Assembly: GCA_935421135.1 (NCBI GenBank)
Contig: OW285193.1
Location: forward strand, 19,320,252-19,384,251
Direction: 5' to 3'
DNA length: 64,000 bases
DNA from: Bugulina stolonifera
Lineage: Eukaryota > Bryozoa > Gymnolaemata > Cheilostomatida > Bugulidae
The notes under the pieces are model-generated. The model had not been told where the DNA came from. It saw only the letters and a program-made list of their open reading frames with translations, and searched no databases. A program made the translations under genes and the position numbers. This document shows, piece by piece, positions 38,073 through 50,429 of the stretch (position 1 is its first letter; each line of letters opens with the position of its first letter).

Positions 38073-41000
38073 ATGGCTAAACAAATGCATTTTGTACTGG
38101 TTATGGCAGCTTTATTTGCCTGCACCTACAGTAATGGTGTCTATGAGTGGATGAGGCATGACAATTTCGATACCATTATTGACAAAATGGACGCAGTTAA
38201 TGAAGTGAACTGTGAAGCAAAAAGTAAAGCAGAATTACACTTGCCGCACAATGCGGTTAGTCAAATTGTTCAAACAAACAAATTGAGAACTTCAGATTTT
38301 CAAGGGAATTATTATCGCAACAGAACTGCTCTTCTCCAATTGCATTCGACTGTTCTGACAAATGCTTACAAATATAGCTATTTATTTCAACGCCTCAATC
38401 AAACTTGGAATGCTGATGATCAACCTAGTTTGTTTTATTATTACCTTGGGATGACAGCGGATGTAACTGCTAACCTCGGTCTTATCAATGGTAAGTTTTT
38501 AGTCGAAAAATGATATAATTCTATAATTATTTGCTCATCCTCTTTGAACTAGCCTATAAGGTTACAATCTTAGGGGCAGCCATCAACGTTTTGTTGAAGT
38601 GTATATTTTACTTGACCAACTTTGATTTACAGCAGTTTCATGATCGTGGGTGCTAGTTGCCCTCAAGTATTCTACTCATTCTCAATCTTCGGGTGATTTT
38701 CATTCATCCCTTTTATCGGACCCTGAACCCAACAACTCCTAACCTGATATTTCACCTGCTTTTCATATGATTAGATTTCTATCGCCTCAAGCTCAAAAAT
38801 GAGTGTTTCAATTGTCATTGCTACATAGCAGACTCTTTGACATGTAGGCTGTATAAAACACTAGGGGAACTATCATTTGGTAGGCCTTAACTACTTAAAC
38901 TGTATGTGGTAGGCCTAAATGGACTTATGACTCCTCAGATTTACCCCCATGCACCTTACAACCATCCCATCCTAGCCCCCATACACCTCACAACCACTCC
39001 ATCCTAAACCCCATACACTTTACAACCACCCTATCCTAACCCCCATACACTTTACAACCACCCCATCCTAACCCCCATACACCGTACAACCTAAGTGGTT
39101 GTAAGGTGTATGGGGGTTAGGATGGGATGGTTGTAAGGTGTATGGGGGTTAGGATAGGGTGGTTGTAAAGTGTATGGGGGTTTAGTTTAGTTTAGTTTTA
39201 GTTTATTTATTTTACCATACATTATCAGTCTGTAACAGGCACTGATGATAGAATTGATGGTATATGTACATATACATACTCTCTAAGAGAGTATGTATAT
39301 GTACATATACCATCAATTCTATCATCAGTGCCTGTTACAGACTGATAATGTATGGTAAAATAAACTAAACTAAAACTAAACTAAACTAAACCCCCATACA
39401 CTTTACAACCACCCTATCCTAACCCCCATACACCTTACAACCACTCCATCCTAACCCCCATACACCTTACAACCACCCCATCCTAACCCCCATACACCTT
39501 ACAACTACTCCATCCTAACCCCCATACACCTTACAACTGTCCCATCCTAACCCCCATACACCTTACAACCATTCCATCCTAACCACCATACACCTTACAA
39601 CCACCCCATCCTAACCCCCATACACCTTACAACCACCCCATCCTAACCACCATACACCTTACAACTACTCCATCCTAACCTTTTGTGTGTTTAAATCCAT
39701 TCCGTCATTAGCTCTTAAAATTTGATATTAGAGAACGGTCCAATTCATCTCATAAGTATCAATATCTCGAACTTTTAAACCTGTGTTATTAGGTAACAAA
39801 TTTGTTAGTACACTGTTAACACTTTGTAGGCTCAGCTATATTCTTTGACAAGAATCTGTTTTACCCAAACTTTCTCTCCCAGACTCCAATAAATAATACT
39901 GTGCCTCTGTTTGGTCCAAGAGCATGGAGAGTTGATGACTACAATGACCCAGCTAACTGGTTACGTGAACCTACCAATAATACGGTATGAGTGCGTCTAT
40001 ATTCTAGTAATCTACATGTAGCCTATGCTTCTAATACGTGCAGTTTCAACATAGAATCTATAGGTTCACCAGTATGGTAGCTGCTTGAGTGGCATAGTAT
40101 GCAATATAATATTATGTGCACATTACAGTTTCAAGTGACAGACTATGGTGCAGGTCCATTTAGAAACTATACATTGGATGCATATAAGATTAACGACTGG
40201 TACAGCACATGGCTACCTCATATCAGGGATGTTGATGAAAGTGGATTCAACACTCTCTTGTAAGTTGTGGTCACACAATCTGTTGATTGATTAGACTGCC
40301 ATAGTTAGATCTTGTGTACGACTGTCGTAGTTAGAGTTTGTGTACGACTGTCGTAGTTAGAGTTTGTGTACGACTGTCATAGTTAGAGTTTGTGTACGAC
40401 TGTCATAGTTAGACCTTGTGTACGACTGTCATAGTTGGACCTTGTGTGCGACTGTCATAGTTAGACCTTGTGTATGACTGTCATAGTTAGACCTTGTGTA
40501 CGGCTGTTGTATCTACATATCTGAATGTCTCAATAACATCTTTTGGTTTACTGCAGAGATGAAGTTAGTGTAGGACTTCGTTACGCTGAGAAAGTAGGCG
40601 TGGCTTTACCTGAGCAGGCATTCAAGTTCTTTGGTCCCCCGTCTCCTTTCCTCTCTGATTCTGTAGACCGACTACCGGTGCAGTTTACCAGACCCTACTT
40701 TGACTGTGGTCGCTCAAACAAATGGATTGTGAGTGCAGTGGCACCGATATATGACAGACTTCCTCGATATACTTATGATCCTGACGTGCCTGGTAATGCC
40801 AGTGCCGGTATTTATGACAGCATCAGGAGAAACCAGTGAGTTGTCTCTGCCTTGTTCTAATGTCTGTATATACACTTAGCCTACATGTACTTAGTAGATA
40901 TATAGGGCCTAAGTGTGGGTATACTTGCCTGCTTACAGGAGAGTTGGGGTTGCCGTGGCAGATGTCGACTTTCTGAATATTGACATCAACCCATGTGGAC

Positions 41001-44000
41001 GTTATGTCGGTGATGATGGAGATAATTACTTTGGGGGTATCGACAGATGTCATAGGGAGAGTACTATAGTAAGTATACAATGTATATATCGACAGATGTC
41101 ATAGGGAGAGTACTATAGTAAGTATACAATGTATATATCGACAGATGTCATAGGGAGAGTACTATAGTGAGTATACAATGTATATATCGACAGATGTCAT
41201 AGGGAGAGTACTATAGTAAGTATACAATGTATATATCGACAGATGTCATAGGGAGAGTACTATAGTAAGTATACAATGTATATATCGACATATGTCATAG
41301 GGAGAGTACTATAGTAAGTATACAATGTATATATCAACAGATGTCATAGGGAGAGTACTATAGTGAGTATACAATGTATATATCGACAGGTGTCATAGGG
41401 AGAGTACTATAGTAAGTATACAATGTATATATCGACAGATGTCATAGGGAGAGTACTATAGTAAGTATACAACGTATATATCGACAGGTGTCATAGGGAG
41501 AGTACTATAATAGTGAGTATACAATTGTTCTGCTCTTTTTGTAGTGTAAACCACTTTTTGGATTTGGACTACAAAGAGGTGGGTATATATGTGAGTGCAG
41601 ACCAGGGTTTAGGTATCCGGAATACATCCAGGGACCTTACCTCGGAGTGGCTATAGAGAGGGCTACTGAGGAAGAATATAACACAGGGTTCCACTGTCTA
41701 GCAAGTGGTGGTGAGTACTCCTCCACTCAGGTCCTTGTCATCTGTACTCCTGCAGTATATCTACACTGTCACACGACGTATATACATGTATGAACATGTA
41801 TATACGTATAAAATATATTGTAGATATGTATGTACGTATACTATATACTGTAGATATGTATGTTCGTATACTATATACTGTAGATATGTATGTACGTATA
41901 CTATATACTGTAGATGTATATGTTCGTATACTGTAGATATGTATGTTCGTATACTATATACTGTAGATATGTATGTACGTATACTATATACTGTAGATAT
42001 GTATGTACGTATACTGTATACTGTAGATATGTATGTTCGTATACTATATACTGTAGATGTGTATGTTCGTATACTGTATACTGTATACTGTAGATATGTA
42101 TGTTCGTATACTATATACTGTAGATATGTATGTTCGTATACTGTATACTGTAGATATGTATGTACGTATACTGTATCCTGTAGATGTATATGTTTGTATA
42201 CTATATACTGTAGATATGTATGTACGTATACTATATACTGTAGATATGTATGTACGTATACTATATACTGTAGATATGTATGTACGTATACTATATACTG
42301 TAGATGTATATGTTCGTATACTATATACTGTAGATATGTATGTTCGTATACTATATACTGTAGATCTGTATGTACGTATACTATATACTGTAGATGTATA
42401 TGTTCGTATACTATATACTGTAGATATGTATGTACGTATACTATATACTGTAGATATGTATGTACGTATACTATATACTGTAGATATGTATGTACGTATA
42501 CTATATACTGTAGATGTATATGTTCGTATACTATATACTGTAGATATGTATGTTCGTATACTATATACTGTAGATGTGTATGTACGTATACTATATACTG
42601 TAGATATGTATGTACGTATACTGTATACTGTAGATATGTATGTACGTATACTATATACTGTAGATATGTATGTTGTACCTGAATTGAACGCCGAAAAGGA
42701 TGACAATGCCGGTATTGGCCGATTACCTGGTAGCGTTCAGAACAGAAAGAAGAGAGAGGTAAGAGCGGTATTCTATGAATAACCCTCTACACTTATAGTC
42801 AACTACCTGTACACTTATAGTCAACTACCTCTACACTTATAGTCAACTACCTCTACACTTATAGTCAACTATCTCTACACTTATAGTCAACTACCTCTAC
42901 ACTTATAGTCAACTACCTCTACACTTATAGTCAACTACCTCTACACTTATAGTCAACTACCTCTACACTTATAGTCAACTACCTCTACACTTATAGTCAA
43001 CTATCTCTACACTTATAGTCAACTACCTCTACACTTATAGTCAACTACCTCTACACTTATAGTCAACTACCTGTACACCTATAGTCAACTACTGTACACT
43101 TATAGTGAACTACCTCTACACTTATAGTCAACTACCTCTACACTTATAGTCAACTATCTCTACACTTATAGTCAACTATCTCTACACTTATAGTCAACTA
43201 CCTCTACACTTATAGTCAACTACCTCTACACTTATAGTCAACTACCTCTACACTTATAGTCAACTACCTCTACACTTATAGTCAACTATCTCTACACTTA
43301 TAGTCAACTACCTCTACACTTATAGTCAACTACCTCTACACTTATAGTCAACTACCTCTACACTTATAGTCAACTACCTCTACACTTATAGTCAACTACC
43401 TCTACACTTATAGTCAACTATCTCTACACTTATAGTCAACTACCTCTACACTTATAGTCAACTACCTCTACACTTATAGTCAACTACCTGTACACCTATA
43501 GTCAACTACTGTACACTTATAGTGAACTACCTCTACACTTATAGTCAACTATCTCTACACTTATAGTCAACTACCTCTACACTTATAGTCAACTACCTCT
43601 ACACTTATAGTCAACTACCTCTACACTTATAATCAACTACCTGTACACCTATAGTCAACTACCTCTACACTTATAGTCAACTACCTGTACACTCACCTCT
43701 ACTATGTGTATGTTCATCTGTCTGAGGTGTGTATGACTTACTTTAGACTATATCAGCATCCCAGGAAGCAAGAAGTAAAAGAATGGCTTCAGAGGAGAGA
43801 AAGAGGAGAGCAATTGGAGATGCTGTCACTGGAATCACTAAATATTCCGATAGTAAAACTCGTTTCATACGAAAAGTCATACCCAAAAACAAGTCTAGCC
43901 TACGGGAAGTGAAGGAGGCGTTTCTCAAAAGGAGGCGCTATGCTAATTATCCTCAGATCCCTGATGATGTAATGGAGAGTTTGGCCAAGGTTGATAACGC

Positions 44001-47000
44001 TGACCTTGGTATGGGAAGTAAAGGGCGGCGTCTCGTGTCTAGATTCCAGGCCAAGATCAAAGCTAAGGATCAAATGGAGAGCAAGAAGGAGAAGGTCCAC
44101 TCTAGGAAAAAACGGTCAGCATTCAACCAGGTGAACTTTGACAGGTGAGTCGATTACTCTACTACTACTACTACTCTACCACTCCTACTCTACCACTACT
44201 ACTCTACCACTACTACTCTACCACTACTACTCTACCACTACTACTCTACCACTACTACTCTACCACTCCTACTCTACCACTCCTACTCTACCATTCCTAC
44301 TCCACCACTTCTACTCTACCACTACTACTCTACCACTCCTACTCTACCACTCCTACTCTACCACTACTACTCTACCGCTCCTACTCTACCATTCCTACTC
44401 TACCATTCCTACTCCACCACTTCTACTCTACCACTACTACTCTACCACTCCTACTCTACCACTCCTACTCTACCACTACTACTCTACCACTACTACTCTA
44501 CCATTCCTACTCTACCATTCCTACTCTACCACTACTACTCTACCACTCCTACTCTACCATTCCTATTATATTATTGATACCGTGTTACTGGTTGACAGGG
44601 CCCAACAAGTGTTCACTCACAAGAGTAAACTGACCAGAGACAACTGCCTCTCATTCTCTGAAGAGGAGTGGAAACTGCCAGGGGATGTTAAGTATGGAGT
44701 AGAGAAGAAGTTAGAGAGATTCGGTAGAATCGGGGTGAGACTGGCCGACTTCTTATCTAGTTTCTTACAGAATGTTGATGGCCAGCAGGACTATGGCACG
44801 TTAAAAGGAGACAAGCTGCTTAAAGAGGAACAGCTGTTTGCAGAAGTTATGTCGGTTGTGCTGGCTGAGCCAGATGTGGAGGGTATTGGACTATTCTTTG
44901 ATACTGATCAATTCAGGACATATGCTACTCTGCGGGTGGGTAGCACTAACCTAGAGCAGGCGTTACGTCAGCTCCTAGAGTCGGTGCGTGGCTCCATCAC
45001 AGATGAAGAACTAAAGAAGGAACTGGATAAGATCAAGCAAGGCTACAGGTTTATATCAGAAACTACTAAAGAGCTGTTTGGTCCATATGCCTACACTGTG
45101 TTGGGAGATGGGCAGAAGGATAACTACATGGCGGTAGACAGAGCTAGTGAAGATGTACCCTACACAGACTTTGAGTGGTTCAAGAACATCAAAAGGAGGT
45201 GGTCTTACAATACAGAAGGTCTGAGGAAGTACATCCTCAATCCTTGGATCAGGTATGCTAGCTTTCCTAATCTATGCATCATAGCATGTCATATTATAAA
45301 CTACATATACTGCCCCGTACACTATGCACTTACACTATGTGCTTACACTATGCACTTACACTATGAACTTACACTATGTACTTACACTATGAACTTACAC
45401 TATGAACTTACACTATGCACTTACACTATGCACTTACACTATGCACTTACACTATGAACTTACATTATGCACTTACACTATGTATATACTGTTTGCAGGT
45501 CAGATGATGCAGGGAAGAACATTAGGAAGCACGAAGAATACCCACTGGTGTGGTACGCTGCCGGCTATGAGTCTGGTATATGGAGTGACCCCTACTTTGA
45601 CTGTAAAGGTTACACTAAAGACTGGATCCTCTCCTATAGAGTGCCTTTCTTTGGCAACACCGGATATGGCAGTGCTGTAGAGTTCAGGTTTGTTAGTTTC
45701 ACAAATATGTCATATACGGGTATAGTCATGTGTAAGTACGGTTTATATGCATTAGTAGCTCGCTCTTATAAATGCAATGTATGTGCATAGTTTTATATGC
45801 AGTGTGTAATTATGTGTACATTGTACATGTACACACTATGTAAATATATTATGTACACACTATGTAGATACATGTACGTACTATGTAGATACATGTACGT
45901 ACTATGTAGATACATGTACATACTATGTAGATACATGTACATACTATGTAGATACATGTACATACTATGTAGATACATGTACATACTATGTAGATACATG
46001 TACGTACTATGTAGATACTTGTACATACTATGTAGATACATGTACATACTATGTAGATACATGTACATACTATGTAGATACATGTACATACTATGTAAAT
46101 ATATTATGTACATACTATGTAGATACATGTACGTACTATGTAGATACATGTACGTACTATGTAGATACATGTACATACTATGTAGATACATGTACATACT
46201 ATGTAGATACATGTACATACTATGTAGATACATGTACGTACTATGTAGATACTTGTACATACTATGTAGATACATGTACATACTATGTAGATACATGTAC
46301 ATACTATGTAGATACATGTACATACTATGTAAATATATTATGTACATACTATGTAGATACATGTACGTACTACGTAGATACATGTACATACTATGTAGAT
46401 ACATGTACGTACTATGTAGTATACGTGTTGCAGAGGTGTCGTCACGGTAGATGTTAAACTCGACCTCCTGGATTTAGAGCAATGTCCATCTGACTTCTTC
46501 ACTTCCAATGCATTCATGGGCTCAGCCCGGTGTGACTATGAAACTACTTATGTAAGTATACCATACCTCTGTAGTAGACATCAGTGTGTGCTACTTCTAG
46601 ACATCAGTGTGTGCTACCTCTAGACATCAGTGTGTGCTACCTCTAGACATCAGTGTGTGCTACCTCTAGATATCAGTGTGTATTACCTAGCGCTGGGCGG
46701 TTTTGATTTGCATGTGCATTCAGTTTTTTTGCTGATTTTTCTAAAAAACTGAATGAAACCGAAGTTGTCTTCTCACCCTCGGTTTAATTCAGTTTTTTTT
46801 ATTCATGAAAAAACACCGAACCGAACCGGAAATTAAATACTCAATATTGGAGTTGTCACACCCTGCTTTTAAGCTGTAATGGCGGCCATTTTTAATTTAC
46901 TCTAATAAATTGCAATTATTAAATGCCAATCATCTATAATAATATGGAAGTATAACAACTGGAATTCAGTGAAACTAAAGTAAATCATTTCTGGGTAACA

Positions 47001-49440
47001 ATGATGGCAGTAGCTGAGTATTTCTTCAAAGGATGACATCGAATTATAAAGATTGAAAGGTGCATAACATAAATTCACGTGTTCGGCGTTTCAGCCATTA
47101 CCGGAAATGGCCGCCATTTTTATTTTGTTCAATAATTTGCAATAATTAAATATTAATTATTTATAACAATATGCAAGTTTGACTACTAGAATCAAATGAA
47201 AACTACAGTGAACCCTTACTGGGTGACATTGATGGCTGCAGCTAAGTCTGTATTCCAAGGATGGCATCGAATTATAAGGATTAAAAGAAGCACTAAAATG
47301 GCAGCCATTTTCATTTAGTTTAATACTTCACAATTATTAAGTATTTATTATTTATAATAATATGCAATCGTAACTGCTATAAAGGAGTGAAACTACAATA
47401 AATAACCACTGGGTGATAATATTATGGCTGCAGCTAAGTCTAAATTCCAAGGATGGCATCGAATTGAATTGAAAGAAGCATAACATGAATTCACGTGTTT
47501 TCAACGCCAGCCATTATTGAAAGTGGGTGCGCTAAGAGGCCAGGCGCGGTTTGACTTTTAAAACCGAATAAAACCGCACCGCCGCATTCGGTGTCGGTTC
47601 ACATTTTAAATTTTGGCGGTTTTTGAACCGAATGAAAAAAAACCGAAAAAACTGAATGACACCGAAACACCGCCCAGCACTAGTATTACCTCTAGACACC
47701 AGTGTGTATTACCTCTAGACACCAGTGTGTGCTACCTCTAGATATCAGTGTGTATTACCTCTAGACACCAGTGTGTATTACCTCTAGATATCAGTGTGTG
47801 CTACCTCTAGATATCAGTGTGTATTACCTCTAGATATCAGTGTGTGCTACCTCTAGATATCAGCGTGTGCTACCTCTAGATATCAGTGTGTATTACCTCT
47901 AGATATCAGTGTGTGCTACCTCTAGATATCAGCGTGTGCTACCTCTAGACATCAGTGTGTATTACCTCTAGATATCAGTGTGTGCTACCTCTAGACATCA
48001 GTGTGTATTACCTCTAGATATCAGTGTGTGCTACCTCTAGATATCAGTGTGTATTACCTCTAGATATCAGTGTATTACCTCTAGAGATCAGTGTGTATTA
48101 CCTCTAGAGATCAGTTTATGATTTTAAAGTGAGTGACTGGTTATTGGCACTAGCGGAATTATCACCTGATTGCTTGTGTGTTGGTCCCTTAGTGCCAGAC
48201 ACTAGCACTGCACCTAATGCACCAGTCAGAGTCTGTCAGCACTTGAGAACACCTCCTCTGTCATACAGTAGCCTGGTCTATATGCTACATGCATCATATA
48301 TATATACCTTAGCAAAGGTCATGCGTACATTTCTCTGATTGAAGTGTAGTGTCGAGCTTCTTGGGCTGCCCTTTATAGTTTACTACTACCACTACCAACG
48401 ATTGGTCAATCTACTGACAGAGGGGTCTAGAGTTCTGTAATTATGAGCTGCTTATTGCACATGTCCCTCACCGTAAGCATATGTCCCTCACCGTAAGCAT
48501 ATGTCCCTCACTATAAGCATATGTCCCTCACCATAAGCACATGTCCCTCACCATAAGCACATGTCCCTCACCATAAGCATATGTCCCTCACCATAAGCAC
48601 ATGTCCCTCACCGGAGGCATATGTCCCTCACCATAAGCACATGTCCCTCACTATAAGCATATGTCCCTCACTGTAAGCACATGTCCCTCACTGTAAGCAC
48701 ATATCCCTCACTATAAGCACATGTCGCTCACCATAAGCATATGTCCCTCACTGTAAGCACCTAGCCTGCATGCTGACCTACTGACCATGTAGACCCATGT
48801 CATTCGCTAGATGCAAGAAGCCAATTCTGCAGTACATGTATCATTTTCGGAAAGTCCCGGCTACATAGCATGTCACAGTATTGTTGTGTAATGTCACAGT
48901 ATTGTTGTGTGATGTCACAGCATTGTTGTGTGATGTCACAATATTGTTGCGTGATGTCACAGTATTGTTGTGTGATGTCACAGTATTGTTGTGTGATGTC
49001 ACAGTATTGTTGTGTGATGTCACAGTATTGTTGTGTGATGTCACAGTATTGTTGTGTAATGTCACAGTATTGTTGTGTGATGTCACAGTATTGTTGTGTG
49101 ATGTCACAATATTGTTGCGTGATGTCACAGTGTAAATATCTGACGATTGTTGTATACTACTGTTGTCTAGTGCCAGAGGATAGAGAATCAAGGCTTCCAG
49201 CTTCACCAGGGCTACAGATGTGACTGTAAACAAGGATACGAATATCCTTGGAAGAATGCTAACGAGTATTTCTACACAGGAGACATGATAGAAGACTCAA
49301 GACAAAGGTACATGCGTAACGCTACCAACAGATATGAACGCATGGTATGTCGTATGTCCACAGGAACCCAGGCTACACTCTCTCTGCTCACACTATCTAT
49401 ATCTCTTGCCCTACACATACTATTTCTAAAAGCTAATTAA
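38073..49440 (+). CDS. Secreted or membrane-tethered protein with two GPR158-like Cache + EGF-like modules
   Basis: Twelve exons: 38073-38490, 39830-39984, 40129-40259, 40557-40835, 40939-41068, 41545-41710, 42664-42758, 43747-44144, 44599-45252, 45499-45687, 46434-46551 and 49171-49440 (stop TAA) join in phase to 1000 residues. Residues 1-20 are a signal peptide (MHFVLVMAALFACTYSNG). Module 1 (~25-425) has PYFDC at 281-285, VAVADVDFLNIDINPC, then an EGF-like unit (CKPLFGFGLQRGGYICECRP). Residues ~427-590 are a basic linker with RKKR at ~454 and 578-581. Module 2 (~595-971) repeats the plan: PYFDC at 840-844, VTVDVKLDLLDLEQC, CQRIENQGF...YRCDCKQGY. The pattern PYFDC...W..S...P followed by D-x-x-x-C and C-x-P...C-x-C matches the GPR158/GPR179 ectodomain as I remember it. 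The tail STGTQ then ~20 hydrophobic residues ending at 1000 suits a GPI signal or a single TM. No 7TM follows. An AATAAA sits at 49992. Confidence 0.85.
38940..39690. repeat. 32-bp minisatellite around the palindrome
   Basis: Unit approximately cccccatacaccttacaacc-accccatcctaa; about 5 units left of the palindrome and about 9 to the right, in the first intron of the Cache-EGF gene. Confidence 0.9.
39095..39470. repeat. Long near-perfect palindrome
   Basis: Symmetry centre near 39283 (ctctctaagagag). The inner ~105 bp on each side are essentially exact inverted copies (39178-39283 and 39284-39390). The symmetry extends into ~80 bp of the surrounding 32-bp minisatellite, which runs in opposite orientation on the left arm. 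It could form a cruciform or a long RNA hairpin in the intron of the Cache-EGF gene. Confidence 0.92.
40285..40510. repeat. 26-bp minisatellite, ~8 copies
   Basis: Unit gtacgactgtcatagttaga plus ccttgt, intron of the Cache-EGF gene. Confidence 0.9.
41069..41515 (+). repeat. 49-bp minisatellite carrying exon end and splice donor, 9 copies
   Basis: Each unit is GTAAGTATACAATG... followed by the last ~27 exon bases (cgacagatgtcatagggag...actata). It starts exactly at the donor of the Cache-EGF exon ending 41068. Confidence 0.95.
41820..42663 (+). repeat. 30-bp minisatellite carrying splice acceptor and exon start, ~28 copies
   Basis: Unit ATATGTATGTACGTATACTA then tatactgtag ends at the acceptor of exon 42664 and repeats its first ten bases. 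Divisible by 3 and open in the exon frame, so upstream acceptor use would add decapeptides (VDMYVRILYT). Confidence 0.95.
42780..43700. repeat. 22-bp minisatellite, ~41 copies
   Basis: Unit ctctacacttatagtcaact plus ac, with a higher-order repeat (the gtgaactac variant block occurs twice, at ~43080 and ~43500). Intron of the Cache-EGF gene. Confidence 0.95.
44150..44570. repeat. 12-bp minisatellite, ~35 copies
   Basis: Unit ctactctaccac; pyrimidine-rich tract running up to near the acceptor of exon 44599, where it may act as an extended polypyrimidine tract. Confidence 0.93.
45310..45485. repeat. 12-bp minisatellite
   Basis: Unit cttacactatgc/a, intron of the Cache-EGF gene. Confidence 0.9.
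45830..46425. repeat. 21-bp minisatellite with higher-order structure
   Basis: Unit gtagatacatgtacatacta plus t. A variant (gtaaatatattatgta) recurs at ~45840, 46095 and 46327, marking a ~240-bp higher-order unit. Confidence 0.93.
46570..48115. repeat. ~24-bp minisatellite split by the hAT-type element
   Basis: Unit ctacctctagatatcagtgt plus gtg; present on both sides of the element at 46688-47682. Confidence 0.92.
46688..47682. mobile_element. Non-autonomous hAT-type element inside a minisatellite
   Basis: A 995-bp element with ends TAG(C/T)GCTGGGCGG in inverted orientation and an exact 8-bp target duplication GTATTACC (46680-46687, 47683-47690), which is part of the host minisatellite unit. 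Inside are about three ~200-bp degenerate direct repeats (gcggccattttta ... ggatggcatcgaattataa) and subterminal repeats of accgaa/ttcggt. No coding frame. Confidence 0.92.
48450..48765. repeat. 20-bp minisatellite, ~16 copies
   Basis: Unit catatgtccctcaccataag. Confidence 0.93.
48868..49135. repeat. 21-bp minisatellite, ~13 copies
   Basis: Unit gtcacagtattgttgtgtga plus t, just before the last exon of the Cache-EGF gene. Long open frames in it are by-products of a 21-bp unit. Confidence 0.93.
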
Positions 49441-49991
49441 TAGAGTAGCCTCTGTTCCCAAACCTCCTCGTCCTATATCACACATACCATATTCAGTTCT
49501 CAAACCTCCTCCATTCCATTATACACATTCCATTATATACATTATACACATTCCATTCTTAGTATGCTGTGTTATTGGTGCCGTTTTTAACAGACAAGGC
49601 TGAGAGTATCACTTCTTTTACCTCCTCTCAACCCCATTGTGCTATGAAATAGAGTCCAAGTACACTCTTATCAAACCATTCAATCACTCTGCTCTGCCCA
49701 CAATGGGGTTATTACAACTATCAAGGGAAGAGAGGGGGAGCAACTCCTAGTGTTACGCAGTGATATTCTGGCTTGTTCTTTAGTTTGTTTTATAAGAATA
49801 CAGCACACTTGAGTCACCATCTTCACATTGTCATTACATTATAAACTATGTATACATATTCCATTTATTGTTAACATTTGATATGCAGTATATTTTAAAT
49901 ATAACAAATTTATAAATTTTGTCTGTGATTGTTTATCACAAATTATAATTAATTTGTGTTGGGGTTTCAGCAATTTAAAAGTTGAGTTTGA

Positions 49992-49997
49992 AATAAA
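49992..49997 (+). promoter_or_regulatory. Candidate polyadenylation signal of the Cache-EGF gene
   Basis: AATAAA 550 bases after the stop; no earlier canonical hexamer noticed. Confidence 0.4.
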
Positions 49998-50429
49998 TGA
50001 ATGAGTTACATGAAATGGTACAGTCATGGTTGTGCTTATGTAACACCATGGCTACAGAAGTGAACACTAGGACTGCAGTGAATACTAGAGGGCTAGATGA
50101 ACATGGTACGTCATCAACACTTCCATGGGTGGCCAGTTGCACTGGCTCAGTCTTGGAGTATAACCATTGATACTCAGCTTGGAGGTTTTGGCAAAGAGAG
50201 GAAAAGGAAAGAGTGATCACTCCGGCCAAAAACTGTCTCCCTCCCACCTCCAAATGGATTAAGTTAGGAGTTATGCTACCTTGTGTGCAAATCCGCTATG
50301 ACAACTGGCAAGCTGTTGTTGAGAAGAGAGTGGCAGGAAGAGCAGCCATCCAGCCCTGGTCATAGGAGAGTCTACCTGACTATGGAGATGTAGTTCTTAT
50401 GTGTATTCAGTAGATTTTGAATCTAATGT

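Noticed and set aside
41705..42782. Long open frames of YTIYCRYVC and VDMYVRILYT repeats
   Set aside because: Produced by the 30-bp minisatellite. Only the last ~32 codons (from 42664) belong to a real exon.
44138..44600. Leu/Tyr/Ser/Thr-rich N-terminal part of a 439-codon frame
   Set aside because: It is the 12-bp pyrimidine minisatellite in the intron; the real exon starts at 44599 after TTGACAG.
45793..46450. Repetitive frames rich in MYLHS or YILCR on both strands
   Set aside because: 21-bp unit with no stop; intronic minisatellite.
48450..49135. Regular arrays resembling CRISPR at a glance
   Set aside because: Repeats are directly adjacent with no unique spacers, and the genome is animal.
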